The notes below the pieces were generated by a model. The model was not told where the DNA came from. It saw only the letters and a list, made by a program, of their open reading frames with translations, and did no database searches. A stretch of 13,866 nt of DNA from Armatimonadota bacterium. Its GTDB lineage: Bacteria; Armatimonadota; JAAZEB01. Positions 13,460-13,866 of the stretch are shown here, piece by piece (position 1 is the first letter of the stretch; each line of letters begins with the position of its first letter). The stretch spans positions 1-13,866 of the forward strand of contig DUUU01000426.1 of the NCBI GenBank assembly GCA_012841485.1, in the 5' to 3' direction. The translations under genes were made by a program, and so were the position numbers.

Positions 13460-13866
13460 ATGCGCGTTCTTCAGGTGCTGCCACCGGCCACGGGCGGCAT
13501 GTTGCGGCATTTGCAGTGCCTCGTGGCGGAGCTGACCGATGTCGAGTCGTTCTGCGTTGCGGTTCCCGGAGCCGGCCTGGAGGCGCTCCGCGCCATGGGA
13601 CGGGCGCCCTGCGCTCCTCTCCCGCTTCCCAATCGCGCCACGCTGCCGGCGCTCATCCACGCCAGCGTGGTGACGGCGGCGGCGGCGCGGAGGTGGCGCC
13701 CCCACCTGCTCCATGGCCACGGCTATCGCGGCATGCTCGTGGCCGGAGTGGCCTCATGCCTTGCCGGCAGGCCATTCCTCTTCACTGCGCACACGCTTCC
13801 CAACGAACTCGGGCGTGGCTTCTGGCGTCTTGCCGGGCCGCTCGCGCGCCGGGCCCGCGCCGCCGC
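13460..13866 (+). CDS. GT4-type glycosyltransferase, partial (N-terminal 135 residues)
   Basis: From the ATG at 13460 the frame is open to the right edge, so the gene continues beyond the window. It starts MRVLQVLPPATGGMLRHLQCL, the first strand and Gly-Gly loop of the GT-B fold of family 4 (glycosyltransferase group 1), where the loop holds the donor nucleotide sugar. Later parts fit the same domain: RWRPHLLHGHGYRGMLVAG (the usual HxH stretch) and PFLFTAHTLPNE. The C-terminal donor-binding domain is outside the window. The family builds capsule, LPS or other envelope glycans; the acceptor is unknown. The ribosome site is modest (AGG about five bases upstream). It lies 123 bp after lgt on the same strand. 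Confidence 0.8.
   Translation, partial: MRVLQVLPPATGGMLRHLQCLVAELTDVESFCVAVPGAGLEALRAMGRAPCAPLPLPNRATLPALIHASVVTAAAARRWRPHLLHGHGYRGMLVAGVASCLAGRPFLFTAHTLPNELGRGFWRLAGPLARRARAA

Overview
This window is GC-rich bacterial chromosome with no sign of mobile elements, CRISPR arrays, tRNA or rRNA genes. The gene order and protein types suggest a phylum outside Proteobacteria, with Armatimonadota my best guess and Planctomycetota or Chloroflexota as alternatives. The clues are a Gram-negative-type ECF sigma/anti-sigma/RseB-like set, a RodZ-like protein, an ileS - DksA-like - lspA - lgt run of the type found around ileS in Bacillus, and an N-terminally extended Lgt. The phylum call is inference.

Left part (1-4862) is all on the minus strand. 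Reading in the direction of transcription, an ECF sigma factor gene is followed by a zinc-binding, single-pass anti-sigma factor and an exported RseB/MucB-like protein. After a gene-free stretch comes a RodZ-like cytoskeletal/cell-shape protein with its own near-perfect sigma-70 promoter, and then a polytopic GT-C-like membrane protein that runs off the left edge. These look like an envelope-stress and cell-wall/envelope block. The promoters of the sigma operon and of rodZ share the octamer ATGGTCGG inside small palindromes, which could be a common operator.

Middle part (4863-8099): a divergent intergenic region carries one sigma-70-like promoter in each direction. On the plus strand a Gfo/Idh/MocA-family NAD(P)-dependent oxidoreductase is followed by a strong GC hairpin, then by an exported glycerophosphodiester phosphodiesterase with an N-terminal concanavalin/laminin-G-like module.

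Right part (8100-13866), plus strand: a promoter and a structured leader precede ileS. Then come an overlapping DksA/TraR-type zinc-finger gene, a long perfect hairpin, lspA, and lgt, which begins immediately after the lspA stop codon. The start of a GT4-type glycosyltransferase runs off the right edge. lgt and lspA act one after the other in lipoprotein maturation, so this half joins translation with lipoprotein processing.

I did not find a wholly new multi-gene system. The most unusual items are the operator-like palindromes at two envelope promoters, the long hairpins upstream of lspA and upstream of the GT-C-like gene, the structured ileS leader, the Lgt with an apparently repeated N-terminus, and the uncharacterised GT-C-like protein.
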